Shown here one piece after another: positions 37,286-48,124 of a DNA stretch of 64,000 bases. A program made the position numbers and the translations under genes. Positions within the stretch are counted from its first letter, which is position 1; each line of letters opens with the position of its first letter. The stretch is from NCBI RefSeq assembly GCF_007565055.1, contig NC_044557.1, forward strand, positions 71,142,095-71,206,094. The letters are read 5' to 3'. The stretch comes from Rhinopithecus roxellana. Lineage: Eukaryota > Chordata > Mammalia > Primates > Cercopithecidae. The notes under the pieces were generated by a model. It saw nothing but the letters and a program-made list of their open reading frames with translations, made no database searches and was not told where the DNA came from.

Positions 37286-38305
37286 ATGGGGATCGTATTT
37301 TGTTAATGATTTTAGCTCCTATGTTCAAAGATATTGGTCTGTAGTTTTCTTTTTTGGTAGTGTCCTTTCCTGGTTTTGGTCTTAGGATGATACTGGCTTC
37401 ATATAATGTATTAGAGAGGGTTCCTTCTTTATCTTGTGGAATAGTGTCAAAAGAATTGGTACCAGTTCTTCTCTGAATGTCTGGTAGAACTCTCCTGTGA
37501 ATCTGACTGGTCCTAGAGATTTTATTGGCAATTTTTAAATTACCATTTCAATCTTGCTGCTTGTTATTGGTCTGTTCAGGGTGTCTAATTCTTCCTAATT
37601 CAAGCTAGGAGAGTTGTATTTTCCCAAGAATTTATCTGTCTCCTCTAGGTTTTCTAGTTTATGTGCATAAAGTCATTCATAGTAGCCTTGAATGATCTTT
37701 TGTATTTCAGTGGCATCAGTTGTAATATTTCCCATTTCTTGGTGAGGTTATTTGGATTTTCTCTCTTCTTTTCTTGGTTAATCTTGCTAGTGGTTTATCA
37801 ATTTTATTTATCTTTTTAAAGACTGCTTTGTTTCATTTATCTTTTGTATTTTTTGTTGTTTCAATTTCATTTAGTTCTGCTCTCATCTCAGTTATTTCTT
37901 TTCTTCTGCAGGGTTTGGGTTTTGCTTGTTCTTGTTTCTCTAGTTCCTTAAGGTGTGACCTTAGATTGTCTGTGCTCTTTCAGACTTTTTGATGTAGGTG
38001 TGTAGGGCTATGAACTTTCCTCTTAGCACTGCTTTAGCTGTATCCCAGAGGTCCAATAGGTTGTGTCTTTATTATCATTCAGTTAGAAGAATTTTTAAAT
38101 TTCCATCTTGATTTTGTTTTTGACCCAATGCGCATTTAGGAGTAGGTTATTTAATTTCCATGTATTTGCATGGTTTTGAAGGTTCCTTTTAGAGTTGATT
38201 TTCAGTTTTATTACACTGTGGTCTGCAAGAGTGCTTGATATAATTTCAATTTTCTTAAATTTATTGAGGCTCGTTTTATGCCCTATTATATGGTCTATCT
38301 TGGAG
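37286..38305 (-). mobile_element. L1 ORF2 segment, inverted (5' part of a 5'-inverted L1)
   Basis: Read on the minus strand this runs from an endonuclease block (FSKIDHIIGHK-like near 38290-38305) to the start of RT, ending near 37286 with codons for a GAKIINKI-like sequence. The plus-strand L1 segment that follows begins at the equivalent of that same point (GCTAAAATCCTTAACAAAAT). The two parts are therefore one L1 with an inverted 5' segment. Confidence 0.88.
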
Positions 38306-38872
38306 AAAGTTACGCTAAAATCCTTAACAAAATGCTAGCTAACCAAATCCAACAACATATCAAAAAGATAATCCACCACGATCAAGTGGGTTTCATACCA
38401 GGGATGCAGAGATTGTTTAAAATACGCAAATCAATAAATGTGATACACCACATAAACAGAATTAAAAACAAAAACCACATGATCATCTCAACAGATACAG
38501 AAAAAAGCATTAGGCAAAATCCAGCATCCCTCTATGATTAAAACCCTCAGCAAAGTCGGTATACAAGGGACATACTTTAATGTAATAAAAGCCATCTACG
38601 ACAAACCCACAGCCAACATAATACTGAATAAAAAATTAGCTGGGCGTGGTGGCAGGTGCCTGTAGTCCCAGCTACTAGGGAGGCTGAGGCAGGAGAATGG
38701 CGTGAACCCGGGAGGCGGAGCTCGCAATGAGCCAAGATCGCACCACCGCACTCCAGCCTGGACGACAGAGCGAGATACCGTCTCAAAAAAAAAAAAAAAA
38801 AAAAGAAAAAAAAGAAAGAAAGAATTCAGCAAAGTTTCTGGATGCAAGATTAATTGTACACAAATCAGCAGA
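38306..38872 (+). mobile_element. L1 ORF2 RT segment (direct part of the 5'-inverted L1), 3' truncated
   Basis: The reading AKILNKMLANQIQQHIKKIIHH...GFIPGMQ (38317-38410) is an RT block. The sequence continues to 38631, is replaced by half an Alu, and resumes at about 38822-38872 with an EFSKVSG-like block. About 265 bp of L1, including the FADD catalytic block, are missing at the Alu. The 3' part beyond 38872 is absent. Confidence 0.88.
38632..38815 (+). mobile_element. Alu right-arm fragment within L1
   Basis: Only the linker and right monomer are present, from AAAAAATTAGCTGGGCGTGG to a poly-A tail (38785-38815). No target duplication is seen, and L1 sequence is missing at the site. Confidence 0.92.
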
Positions 38873-39412
38873 GGCACGCAGGGGTGGGGATCGTGGTGCG
38901 GGCCGAGGAGTGGGTGGAGAGCTTGCAGTGCTGGGGTGGGGGTACGGGAGGGATGGGAGTAGTAAGTAGCAAAAGGGTATACAGAGGGGAGGCAGGATAG
39001 AGGGCAAAGGGGGAATAGTTGCAGGAGGAAGGAAGGAGGGGGAAGGGAGGGCAGCGGGGGAAGGGAGGGCAGCGGGGGAAGGGAGGGCAGCGGGGGAAGG
39101 GAGGGCAGCGGGGGAAGGGAGGGCAGCGGGGGAAGGGAGGGCAGCGGGGGAAGGGAGGGCAGCGGGGGAAGGGAGGGCAGCGGGGGAAGGGAGGGCAGCG
39201 GGGGAAGGGAGGGCAGCGGGGGAAGGGAGGGCAGCGGGGGAAGTGAGAGAACTGGGAGGGAGCCAGGAGGGGAGATTGGTGGGAGCATAGTGAGCAGTGA
39301 GAGCAGGTGGGTGGTGAGAGGCAGGGAAAGGGATAGACAGGGAGAGGGAGAGACAGGGAGAGGGAGAGGGAGAGACAGGGAGAGGGAGAGACAGAAAGAA
39401 ATAGAGAACAAT
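38873..39412. repeat. G-rich, purine-rich minisatellite region
   Basis: About 540 bp of G/A-rich DNA with strong strand asymmetry replace the L1 3' end. It holds the 18-bp array (39046-39243) and a second, looser GAGGGAGAGACAGG array (about 39331-39395). The minus strand gives a long proline-rich frame, which I regard as a by-product of composition. Confidence 0.9.
39046..39243 (+). repeat. 18-bp minisatellite, 11 identical copies
   Basis: The unit GGAGGGCAGCGGGGGAAG repeats eleven times with no base change that I can see. Each unit has several G runs and one CpG, so the plus strand could form G-quadruplexes. Perfect copies indicate recent expansion or homogenisation. Confidence 0.96.
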
Positions 39413-40304
39413 ATATTCAATAAATATATTTTCCTATTAAAACAAATATAAAAATTTCAAGTAACATATACATACTTATGAGTACTTAAGTAGAAAGTAA
39501 TGGAGGTTTTTTTTTTAAATCAGAATTTTCAAATGTGATAGTAGTTCTGTTCAGGCAAGAATTAAGAGATAATAAACTTTTTGGATAGTGAGTTGTCTGA
39601 GGAACAGGATATTTACATGGTCCATAATGTCTCCCCACAGTCTCTTGTAGGTGCAAGGTTTTTCCTGAAGTATGTCATTAACACATCATCTTAAGCTTAA
39701 TATTAGGAGTGAAGAACTGCTGGACATCATAACAAAAGAAGGCAGCAACATCATCTTTGTAGTATTCAGGCTGGAGAGACAATCTGAATATAATCACAGG
39801 ACACTATCAGACACTTTCAAACTGAGTATCATTTTTATAAAAATAAGTGATATATACTATGAAAATATCAGTGTCATGAAAGATAAAACTTAAAAATTTT
39901 TTTAGATAAAAGGAGGCTTAAAGAGATAGGACAACTAAGTTCAATATGTAATTCTTCACTGGAACCCATATTGAAGGGAGGAAAAAACATTACAAAAGAT
40001 ATTACCTTCACAAAATAGGAATATGGGTTGTAGATTATTGTATCAAGAAGTCAAATGCAGTAAGAAAAAAAAGTATCAGACAAAAAGCTCTAAACTTTCA
40101 GATTATACGTTGGGATCTGTTCATATTGTCCAGCAACCCATATTTCATAATATGAAACTTATAGAGTTTTATAATTTACAAAGTATATTTGTATATATTG
40201 TGCCATTTTAATTTTGAACCAATATTTAAAATTAAATAAGTGGGAAATCATCTCATTTTACAGTTTGGAAAACCAGGGCATAAACTGTCAAGTGTTTTCC
40301 TCAA
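39413..40304. other. Unassigned sequence
   Basis: No gene or repeat family was recognised. Positions 39744-39774 are the possible source of a copied insertion found in the next LTR. Confidence 0.55.
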
Positions 40305-40710
40305 TGATATGGTTTGGCTGTGACCCCATCCAAATCTCATCTCAAATTGTAATCCTCATATGTAGAGGGAGGGACTTGGTAGGAGGTGATTGGATCAATG
40401 GGGGGAGCAACAACATCTTTGTAATATTCAGGCTGGTTATTTTCATTTCTATAGTTTCCCCAATGCTGCTCTCATGATAGTGAATTCTCACAAGATCTGA
40501 TGGTTTAAGTGTTTGGCAGTTCCCCCATTGCTTGCTCTCTTTCCTGCTGTCTTGTGAAGGTACCTGCTGCTTCTTCGCCTTCTACTGTGATTATAAGTTT
40601 CCTGAGGCCTCCCCAGCCATGCAGAACTGTGAGTCAATTAAACTTATTTTCTTTATAAGTTACCCAGCCTCAGTCAGTTCTTTATACCGGTGTGAGAACA
40701 GACTAATACA
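40305..40710 (+). mobile_element. Solo THE1 LTR with an internal extra segment
   Basis: It runs from TGATATGGTTTGGCTGTGAC to ACTAATACA, with flanking CTCAA (40300-40304) and TTCAA (40711-40715) as a probable 5-bp duplication with one change. Between 40405 and about 40454 there are roughly 50 extra bases not found in THE1. Confidence 0.92.
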
Positions 40711-40715
40711 TTCAA

Positions 40716-41624
40716 TAATCACTAAATTACAGGAGGAGACAGCAACGGAACCCAATTCATTCTAAGTTTACTGTTTCATACTGCCCCATTAAGGACTAGT
40801 AGAGACACCTTAAAGTCTTTATCTATATGTACAAAAGAAGTAATGTGAACAAATGCAATTTAGAATGTTTTTCAGTTATTTAGGTCAAAAGCAAGAGGAC
40901 TCCAATTCTGTTAGCAAACATTTATAATAATAAACCCATTTATGCAGAGTACTTAGAATAACCTGATAGAATGCAATCCTACTTCATGCAGATGGTAGGC
41001 CATGAGAATCCTATTCATGTCCTTCTGATATCTAAAACTATTCTAATAATTGAAACTATTTAGAGAGTTCAGAAATTGAAATGTAAATTAAACTAACTTA
41101 CAGTATAGGTACAAGCCAGTCATCTTTATGATCATCTAACATGATCAGCATGTTAAAAAAAAAGAAAAAAAAAAGCTTTTCTGACTGAATATTTTGATTG
41201 AACCAATCATCTTCATTTGGCCTTTGGGGAGGTATATTTGGAATGACGGATACTTGGACAACTCAACTGATTACACTGTTGGATAAGGGATTGTGGTTTC
41301 CTGTGGGTTTTGGAGCTTAAATAGCAATTTTTTTCTCTGACTCTTAAAACATGGACTCCTGCCTTTCTTCAATAACATTAGTATATATTTATCTTGTGAA
41401 AAGATAATGTATCTTGCAAGCAATTTTAGACTCCTTTATTTTTAAGCATACATATTTGGGGAAAGATAATCAATTATAAGGGAAGCACATATAGCTATAC
41501 AAGCAGATTAATAACACTAAACCTACTTACATCACAGTTGAACTGATAAGAATTATTAATTCATAGATATCAGTTCCAAGTTGAACCTGGTATTCTGTTA
41601 AATCCAGTAAAGTCTACTTATTAT
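40716..41624. other. Unassigned sequence
   Basis: No recognised gene or repeat, apart from an A-rich run at about 41154-41175. Confidence 0.55.
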
Positions 41625-41855
41625 AGATAACAGATTGGAGCCACATTTCTGGATTTGAATCCTGGTTTGCATGCTTATGACTGTGCCCTGGAATAAGTTA
41701 ATTACCCTCTCTGAGGTATAAAATGTTACAGATATTTTGTCATCTGTAAATTGGGGTAACAATAGGATCAATGTCACAGAGTGGCTTTGAAGATTATGTG
41801 GGTCAATATATGTGTGGACGCCAATATATAGGACAGTGCCCAGCATATTACAATG
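41625..41855 (+). mobile_element. MIR SINE
   Basis: The sense MIR layout is visible: GATTGGAGCCACATTTCTGG, GAATCCTGGTTTGC, AGTTAATTACCCTCTCTGAG, CATCTGTAAATTGGGGTAAC and GACAGTGCCCAGCATATTA, in order. Confidence 0.85.
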
Positions 41856-44026
41856 AGAAAATTGTTATCTACTTGAAAGTGTCAATGTAGAGATTCAAGA
41901 TCAGTGCTGTTTATCTCATAAGTCCTCAGAGAGTGAGCTAACACTCAGAACTGGCTCAAGCATTCTGTGGCATGCACAATTCTGACAGCAAGAGCATTCT
42001 TATGTTTCTACTTAAATGTAGGAAACCTACATTAACAGGGAGTGAGAAAGGTGTTATGGAGCACAGCTGGTTGGGAAGATAGTGCCTTCCTGTAGTCTGT
42101 TTTGCAGGACCGATTTACTCTTTCACCTGTTAGACTGTGGGACCCTTGATAAAGTGTTCCTATGTTTGGCATGTTAACAGATGCTTAATTAGGGTGAGCA
42201 TATAACCTAGTTCATATGTCCCAGTTCTCCTGAGAAAGGCCTAATTTTATACCTATTGCCCCAGCACAATTAATAGCCACTTTGACTCTCTGAAGCATCT
42301 CAACTTGGATAATCAATTACACATTCTTCCTATTAACAATAGTAGCTGAAGGGACAAACTCCTCTCCCTATCTGCGTCTCAGCCTGTCTGTCTTCTACAC
42401 CTAATTTATGCTTTTCCATCTTTTCAGTATTTTTCTCCCTTAAATAATAAATCAATGAGGTATTATATTCAAGCAATAATAGGCATTGATGTATTTTTAG
42501 TTTATTTATTCCTTTTTATAGAACTGAGATAAAATAGTGGGACATTTACCAAAATGTTATTAAATAGAAAACAGCTTTTCTTTAAATCTATTTAAACTTT
42601 ATGAAAGTTAACATAGAAAGAAGTCATTTTAGAGAAGTTGTCTGAAGAGGCAGTTTTACAATGTAAATAGTGGCAATTACAAAACTTTATCAATATCTAG
42701 CACAAAGATAGTTTCCTTGATGGCATCTCCACATATTTGAACTATCTGTGGGCAACAATTTTGTTTAAAATGATTAATGCAGTAACATTTCAAAGGATGT
42801 ACAAATACCAACTAGATTCCATAAGTTTCTAAAATCTCATTATAATAGATTTCTAAAAGAACTCGATAATTAAATTAGATTCAAATAGAAACATCCATAA
42901 TTTCATGGAAACATCTCAAGAACATTAGAAGAATTATTTTTGCTAGTATACTTGTATATTGCTACAGTCATGTGTGTTCTCTCATCCATTTTTCTAAAAA
43001 TAATTTGATTTAGTTAATTCTTCAGGTATTTTCATTTACATAATTCATCACAATTGAAGTTCAACCAACCCAGGATATTGCCTTCCTTTGTTGCAATGAC
43101 ATACTCAGTCACTAATTACAAAGGCACATTTTATCTTGTAATTTGTGCCCATTAACCACAGTGGAAAGAAAAATGATATCCTATTCCACTGCTTATTTTC
43201 TCTTTAAATATAGCAACAGAAAACAATAAAAACAATATTAGTGGAGATATGGCCTTTCCCTTCCACCAACTCTTTCCTTTTCCTCTAGCTCTGTACTCGA
43301 TGTAGTATGTCTTTTACATTTGTGTTATTTCAAGCAATAATTATTTACTTTTAGTTTGATTAAGACAACAAATATTAGTCTAAATGTGTCCCTTCACTTC
43401 GTATTTCTTTATCCTTTTCTCCTGATGGATTCAGAACACACTACCCCAATACAACACTTTGGTATACTGAATATTTTAAGTAGAAGGAAGTTGAGAAAAT
43501 TGTAGAAGCAGGAAAGTCTGACCACCTTCCATCCTTCTTCCCTTAAGTGGTCCATAAAACTTAGAATTTTCTGTCCTTCCCCTGAAATAGGTCTTAAGAC
43601 CTTCATGTAAGTGAGATCCACCCCATAATCAGAAGAACAGAACATCCTTCTCTCTGAAGACAGAAGTTATAATCTGAGACCAAGTCCACTGACCTAACAT
43701 TGTAAGAAATTGTATGTGGCTATTCATGTAAACATCCTTTTGGGGAATGGGTTCTGAACTTGTATATGATGTTCAAAGGAGTTCTAGACCCCAAAATGCT
43801 TGAGAACCAATAGACCACTTTATCACCAAGGTACTCTCTAATTGCCTGTGTACCTTCACCATCCGCCTAAGAGTTAGTTGTTTAATTTATTAATCATATA
43901 TTTATTATGGATCTCTAAGTGCAAGGCCACAGAAGAAAATAATGAGGGGATCTGAACTTTAGTATCTTACTATCTCTTAAGTGAGACAAAACAGTAATTC
44001 TAATAGAATGTGATAAAAGGTATGAT
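41856..44026. other. Unassigned sequence
   Basis: About 2.2 kb with no recognised gene. A weak DNA-transposon-like patch (about 42190-42240) was not strong enough to call. Confidence 0.55.
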
Positions 44027-44357
44027 AGGCCAAGAGCTCATGCCTGTAATCCCACTTTGGGAGGCCGAGACGGGCAGATAACTTGAGGTCAGGAGTTCGA
44101 GACCAGAGCAGCCAACATGGCAAAACCCCCTCTCTACTAAAACAACAACAACAACAACAAAACCAAAAACAAAACTTAACTGGGTGTAGTGGCGCAGGCC
44201 TGATAATCCCAGCTACTCAGGAGGCTGAGGCAGGAGAATCACTTGAACCTGGAAGATGCAGGTTGCAGTAAGCCAAGATTGCACCACTGTTGCACTGCAG
44301 CCTGGGCAACAGAGCAAGACTCCATCTCAATCAATCAATCAATCAATCAATCAATTA
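44027..44357 (+). mobile_element. AluS-like SINE with (AATC)n tail
   Basis: A full dimeric Alu with an ACA-rich linker (about 44141-44175) and an AATC repeat tail (44327-44357). TATGATAG occurs on both sides and is probably part of the target duplication. Its right half lies within an inverted duplication. Confidence 0.92.
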
Positions 44358-44456
44358 ATGCTATGATAGAGATATCATCAAATTATTGAGAAGTTATTCA
44401 TATAAGACTAGGCATGTCAGTGTGGAGAAGAGGTGTTCCTACAGATAACATGACAT
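44171..44456 (+). repeat. Left arm of an inverted duplication
   Basis: This segment (Alu right half, AATC tail and about 100 bp of flanking unique DNA) reappears in reverse complement at 45341-45599. The non-Alu part shared by both arms includes AGAGATATCATCAAATT and GTGTGGAGAAGAGGTGTTCC. By eye identity is about 90%, with several small gaps. Confidence 0.92.
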
Positions 44457-44626
44457 TTGACCCATGTCTTGACAGGTATAAAAGGAGACAAGAAGATTCT
44501 GAGCTTTGGGAACAGGATAAAGAAAGGATGTAAGTGTGAAATATTTGGAGGAACAGCAAAAATGGTTGGAGTACGGCATGTAAGAAGGAGTTGGCAAAGA
44601 CTCTCTCCTTGACCAAACTTTAGCCA

Positions 44627-44704
44627 GACTCCTATAATAGGAGTCTTAATAGGCTTGATCTAAGTCTATTAATAGACTTAATAGACCTTTTCTTAATAGG
44701 CTTG
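44627..44704. repeat. Cluster of short palindromes and a 14-bp direct repeat
   Basis: Perfect palindromes lie at 44627-44645 (19 bp, one-base centre) and 44661-44680 (20 bp). TCTTAATAGGCTTG is repeated at 44644-44657 and 44691-44704. The cluster abuts the start of the ERV1 LTR. Confidence 0.9.
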
Positions 44705-45090
44705 TACTTGGCCCTTGTACTCAGGACTTTATATCCTAGTTTTAGAAAGATTTCTGCCAAGTCAGTTTAGGGAGAATCCCTCACCCCGGATATCTGACCA
44801 AATTCCTCATTCCCCAGATGATAGCTGATCACCCTGACCTTCCTTCAGCAAGAATCCTGTTAGGTCAGTTTAGCAAGAACTTCTCCTGCCCTTAATGTCT
44901 CCTATTAGTAATTCCACATTCCTTCCAAACAAACAACATAAAAACCTGCTTCTTGGCTATAAATTCTTATTTGTCCTTGTTGTATTCAGAATTGATCCCA
45001 GTTCTATACTAAGGTCTCTTTTCCCCTATTTCAACAGTTCCTAAGTGAAATCTACCTTTACTGCTTTAACCTTTCTGGTTTTCTTTAACA
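44703..45090 (+). mobile_element. Solo ERV1-type LTR
   Basis: TGTACTTGGCCCTTGTACTC opens the element and TTTTCTTTAACA closes it. In between are ERV1 LTR-like blocks (GTCAGTTTAGGGAGAATCCC, TCCACATTCCTTCCAAACAA), a TATA-like GGCTATAAATTC near 44957 and a U5-like end. The closest family I recall is MER50-like, but this is not certain, and no target duplication was confirmed. Confidence 0.65.
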
Positions 45091-45340
45091 TGGTGAGGTG
45101 GATACTTAGGCCAGAGGCAGGAAGGGACACAGCATGAGGGATTTACAGGGCAGGTTAAGTAGTTTCACATTTATTAAGATAATGGTTCCCAATTTGGGGG
45201 TTCATGTATCCCTTCCAGAGGTGTGGGAAGGAGTCTAAATACTGCTGTCAACATTTCAGAAAGTCATTTTGAACTGCTAGCACAAGGTTAAATTTTATTT
45301 TGGGTAAATATCTACTATACGTTTTATAGACTTTTTGAAA

Positions 45341-45599
45341 TGTCATTCTGTAGGAACACCTCTTCTCCACACTGACATTCCTAGTCTTATACGAATGACT
45401 TCTCAATTTGATGATATCTCTATCATAGCTTTTATTGATTGATTGACTGAGATGGAGTCTTGCTCTGTTGCCCAGGCTGGAGTGCAGTGGTGCAATCTTG
45501 GCTTACTACAACCTGCATCTGCCAGGTTCAAGTGATTCTCCTGTCTCAGCTTCCTGAGTACCTGGGATTGTCAGGCCTGTGCCACCACGCCCAGTTTTA
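45341..45599 (-). repeat. Right arm of the inverted duplication (contains Alu fragment)
   Basis: Reverse complement of 44171-44456. It holds flanking unique sequence (45341-45430), a shortened TTGATTGATTGACTGA tail and the Alu right half only (about 45445-45599). The Alu stops where the duplication stops, so this copy arose by duplication rather than by a separate Alu insertion. Confidence 0.92.
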
Positions 45600-45695
45600 C
45601 CAATGAGAAACTAGAAAGATTTATTTACATGCCTAAGGTCACTCAGCTTGGATGCTACAGACTCCGAAGACTGTGCTCTGAAACATAGGATTCTT
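45600..45695 (-). mobile_element. Probable MIR SINE fragment
   Basis: AATGAGAAACTAGAAAGATT, CCTAAGGTCACTCAGCTTGG and GACTGTGCTCTGAAAC follow antisense MIR. The inverted-duplication arm ends at its left edge. Confidence 0.6.
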
Positions 45696-46449
45696 ATTTT
45701 GTTGGAGAAATACTAAAATCCCACAGAGTATTGACAACTCCTCATTAATTAAAAAAATCACAATTTCAATGGCTAATTCATTTTCGGAATTACTGTAAAC
45801 TTAATCTTAATGGAGTAGGCTTATAGGCTGCCCTCCTTTACAACTCTTTTCTAATTTGAAGCATTTTGTAAATTTGATTTTTTTTTTTAAAGAGGAGACC
45901 TAACTCTGATTATGGAAAAGCCTAATTGAAATGTGAATAAAAGAACAACCTATAAGAGATTACAGATAAATATTTTTGAAATGGGAAACAGATATCTTGA
46001 TTAGTACTTCAATGGCATGATACTTTCCATGAGTTCAGCAGAAATATATCATCAAGAGGTTAAAACTGATTACTAGTGAAAGCAATCAGGGCCAATTCTT
46101 GTCTGCTGGTTGAGTAAACTCACATGTTTTCACCAACTTTTTCTTCAGTTTCTTACATGAAACCACAGGTCACCTGCTCAATCAATTAGGCCTTATTCCA
46201 GGATTCTAGAAATGGTCAGACTAGGAGGTAGGTAATGAGTGAAATGATAAATTTGCCACAGGTCAGATGGACCAGATGAAATGGCATGAACAAGTGAGGA
46301 GGGTGAGGATTCTTCAGAGATCCTCCCTCAGAGAGACCCAGGAGACTGTCAGTTGTATTGGCCTGACAATGAATAACTGAATGAAACGTACATATTTTGT
46401 TTAAATGTTGTTTTTCACAGAACAAATACAATTTATCAATTAAGTTCAT
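45696..46449. other. Unassigned sequence
   Basis: No recognised gene or repeat. Confidence 0.55.
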
Positions 46450-47035
46450 AATTTAAAAAATGGTGCAGCCACTTTGAGAAACAGTCTGGCAGTTCTGCAA
46501 AAGGTTAAACATAGAATTACTATATGATCTAGCAATTGCATTCTTAGGTATATACCCAAAGAGACATGAAAGTATATTCTCACGCAAAACCTTATATACA
46601 AGCGTTCATAGAGGCATTGTTCAGAGTAGTCAAAAAGTGGAAGCAACTTAAGAGTCCATCACCTGATGAACAAAAGTTAAAATATAGTATATCTTAAATG
46701 AAATAAAACCAAATGAACTATTGGTGCATACTATAGCATGGCTGAACCTTAAACATTGTGCTAACTGAAGGAAGCCAGGCACACAAGGCCACATGATCCC
46801 ATTTACATGAAATGTCCACAGCAGGCAAATCCAGAGAGAGAGAGATATTAGTGGTTTCCTAAGGCTAGAGGAAGCAGGAGTTGGGAAATGAAAGTTAAAT
46901 CATATGAGTTTCTTTTGAGGGTAATGAAAGTGTTCCAAAAGTGATTGTGGTGATGGTTGCACAATGGAATTACTAAAGAAAAGTATTGAATTATATATTT
47001 TAAATAGGTGTATTATATATGAAAAAATCAGTAAA
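46450..47035 (+). mobile_element. Old L1 3'-end fragment (L1M type)
   Basis: It starts in the last part of ORF2 (ACTTTGAGAAACAGTCTGGC; GATCTAGCAATTGCATTCTT) and runs through the tail-end codons and an L1ME/L1MC-type 3' UTR to ATATATGAAAAAATCAG. It is non-coding. Confidence 0.85.
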
Positions 47036-47289
47036 TCTGTTACAGAAAAACAATTTGACTGAACAGAGAAATGTTTTTGTTTTGTTTTTAAATAGGAATC
47101 ATTTCCTTTGCCTTCTACTTTTCTGCTACTGGTGGCTCTTCAAGGATGCCAAGATCAAGTCGTCAGTTCCATTAGTTTTGAACCAGATTTATCTCATAGT
47201 AGTAGGCGGTAGGAAAAAAAGTTTTATATGCATAGCATATGTCATATATGGTTGGAGAACAGAATGGACTAATATAGAAAAGATAAAAC

Positions 47290-47470
47290 TTACATTCAGA
47301 AAAACTGGGGTTGAGACTTGCCCCTGCTAATCACTGTCTGTCTGACCCCTAATAGGTAACTAATCTCTGTGAATCTGTTTACTGGTCTGTACAATTTGAT
47401 TGAATAACAACTGCCACCTTACATAATTATAGATCGATAAAAATAATAGGTTCATTTATCTATTCAAAGC
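47290..47470 (+). mobile_element. Possible MIR SINE fragment
   Basis: GGGGTTGAGACTTGCCCCTG, TAACTAATCTCTGTGAATCT and a following AATAACAACTGCCACC loosely follow sense MIR. Confidence 0.45.
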
Positions 47471-47767
47471 TCTGGTAGGGGATATAATAGCTTGTTGACT
47501 TCCAGAGAGGCTGACAGAAGTCACCCAAGACACTCAGAGCAGGTGAGAACATCACGTGATTCAGATTAGGACGTTAAGGAAATACCTCTTAGGAGAGATG
47601 ATCCCTCAGCTGATTCTTCAACAGGGAGGATTTTGGCAGGTGAGAAAGCATGGTGGTGGGGTTGGTACCTGGAGAAGGAGAAGCTAGATGAAGGCTCAGA
47701 GGTGCATCTGAGGAGAGTGTTGAAGGCATTTTATTTAGTCAGACAGAATGTGAGCTGTAGCTAACTG
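47471..47767. other. Unassigned sequence
   Basis: No recognised gene or repeat. Confidence 0.5.
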
Positions 47768-47935
47768 TGCTCCTCAAACCATTATCATTAGCATCACATG
47801 AGTACTTCTTAGGGTTGTAATTTGTCAGCTCCCAGCACAAACCTAATGAGTCAGATTCTGAGGATAAGGCTCAGCAATCTATGGTCTAACCAACCCTCCA
47901 GGTGATTGGGATACACAGTCAAGCTTCAAAATGAT
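47768..47935 (+). mobile_element. MER5-like hAT DNA transposon, decayed
   Basis: ATCATTAGCATCACATGAGT, AATGAGTCAGATTCTGAGGA, CAGCAATCTATGGTCTAAC and CCCTCCAGGTGATTGGGATA match, in order, the body of MER5-class elements. The terminal repeats are poorly kept. Confidence 0.7.
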
Positions 47936-48124
47936 TGGGTTAAAGCATTGGGTACCATGGCAAGAGATGTGTCTATACTAATTGAATATTTATAGAGTTT
48001 ACAAAGACAATGTTATATATGGAATTATACACTTCAAGGTATCTGCCACTTTTGGCTATTTATTTGAAAAGAGAAAAGGTTCAAGACAAAGTTTATTATT
48101 TAGATATATTATTTTGATAAGTTG

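Noticed and set aside
38873..39412. Possible SVA-type VNTR
   Set aside because: There is no adjoining hexamer, Alu-like or SINE-R module, and the unit is 18 bp rather than the longer SVA unit.
38596..39420. 274-codon minus-strand open frame, the longest in the window, proline/leucine-rich
   Set aside because: It runs through the 18-bp minisatellite, a GA-rich tract and an Alu fragment. The PLPSLP repeats follow from base composition, and the Alu-derived end is common chance translation.
42190..42240. Possible short DNA-transposon end
   Set aside because: Only a short loose match was seen, with no terminal inverted repeat or target duplication.
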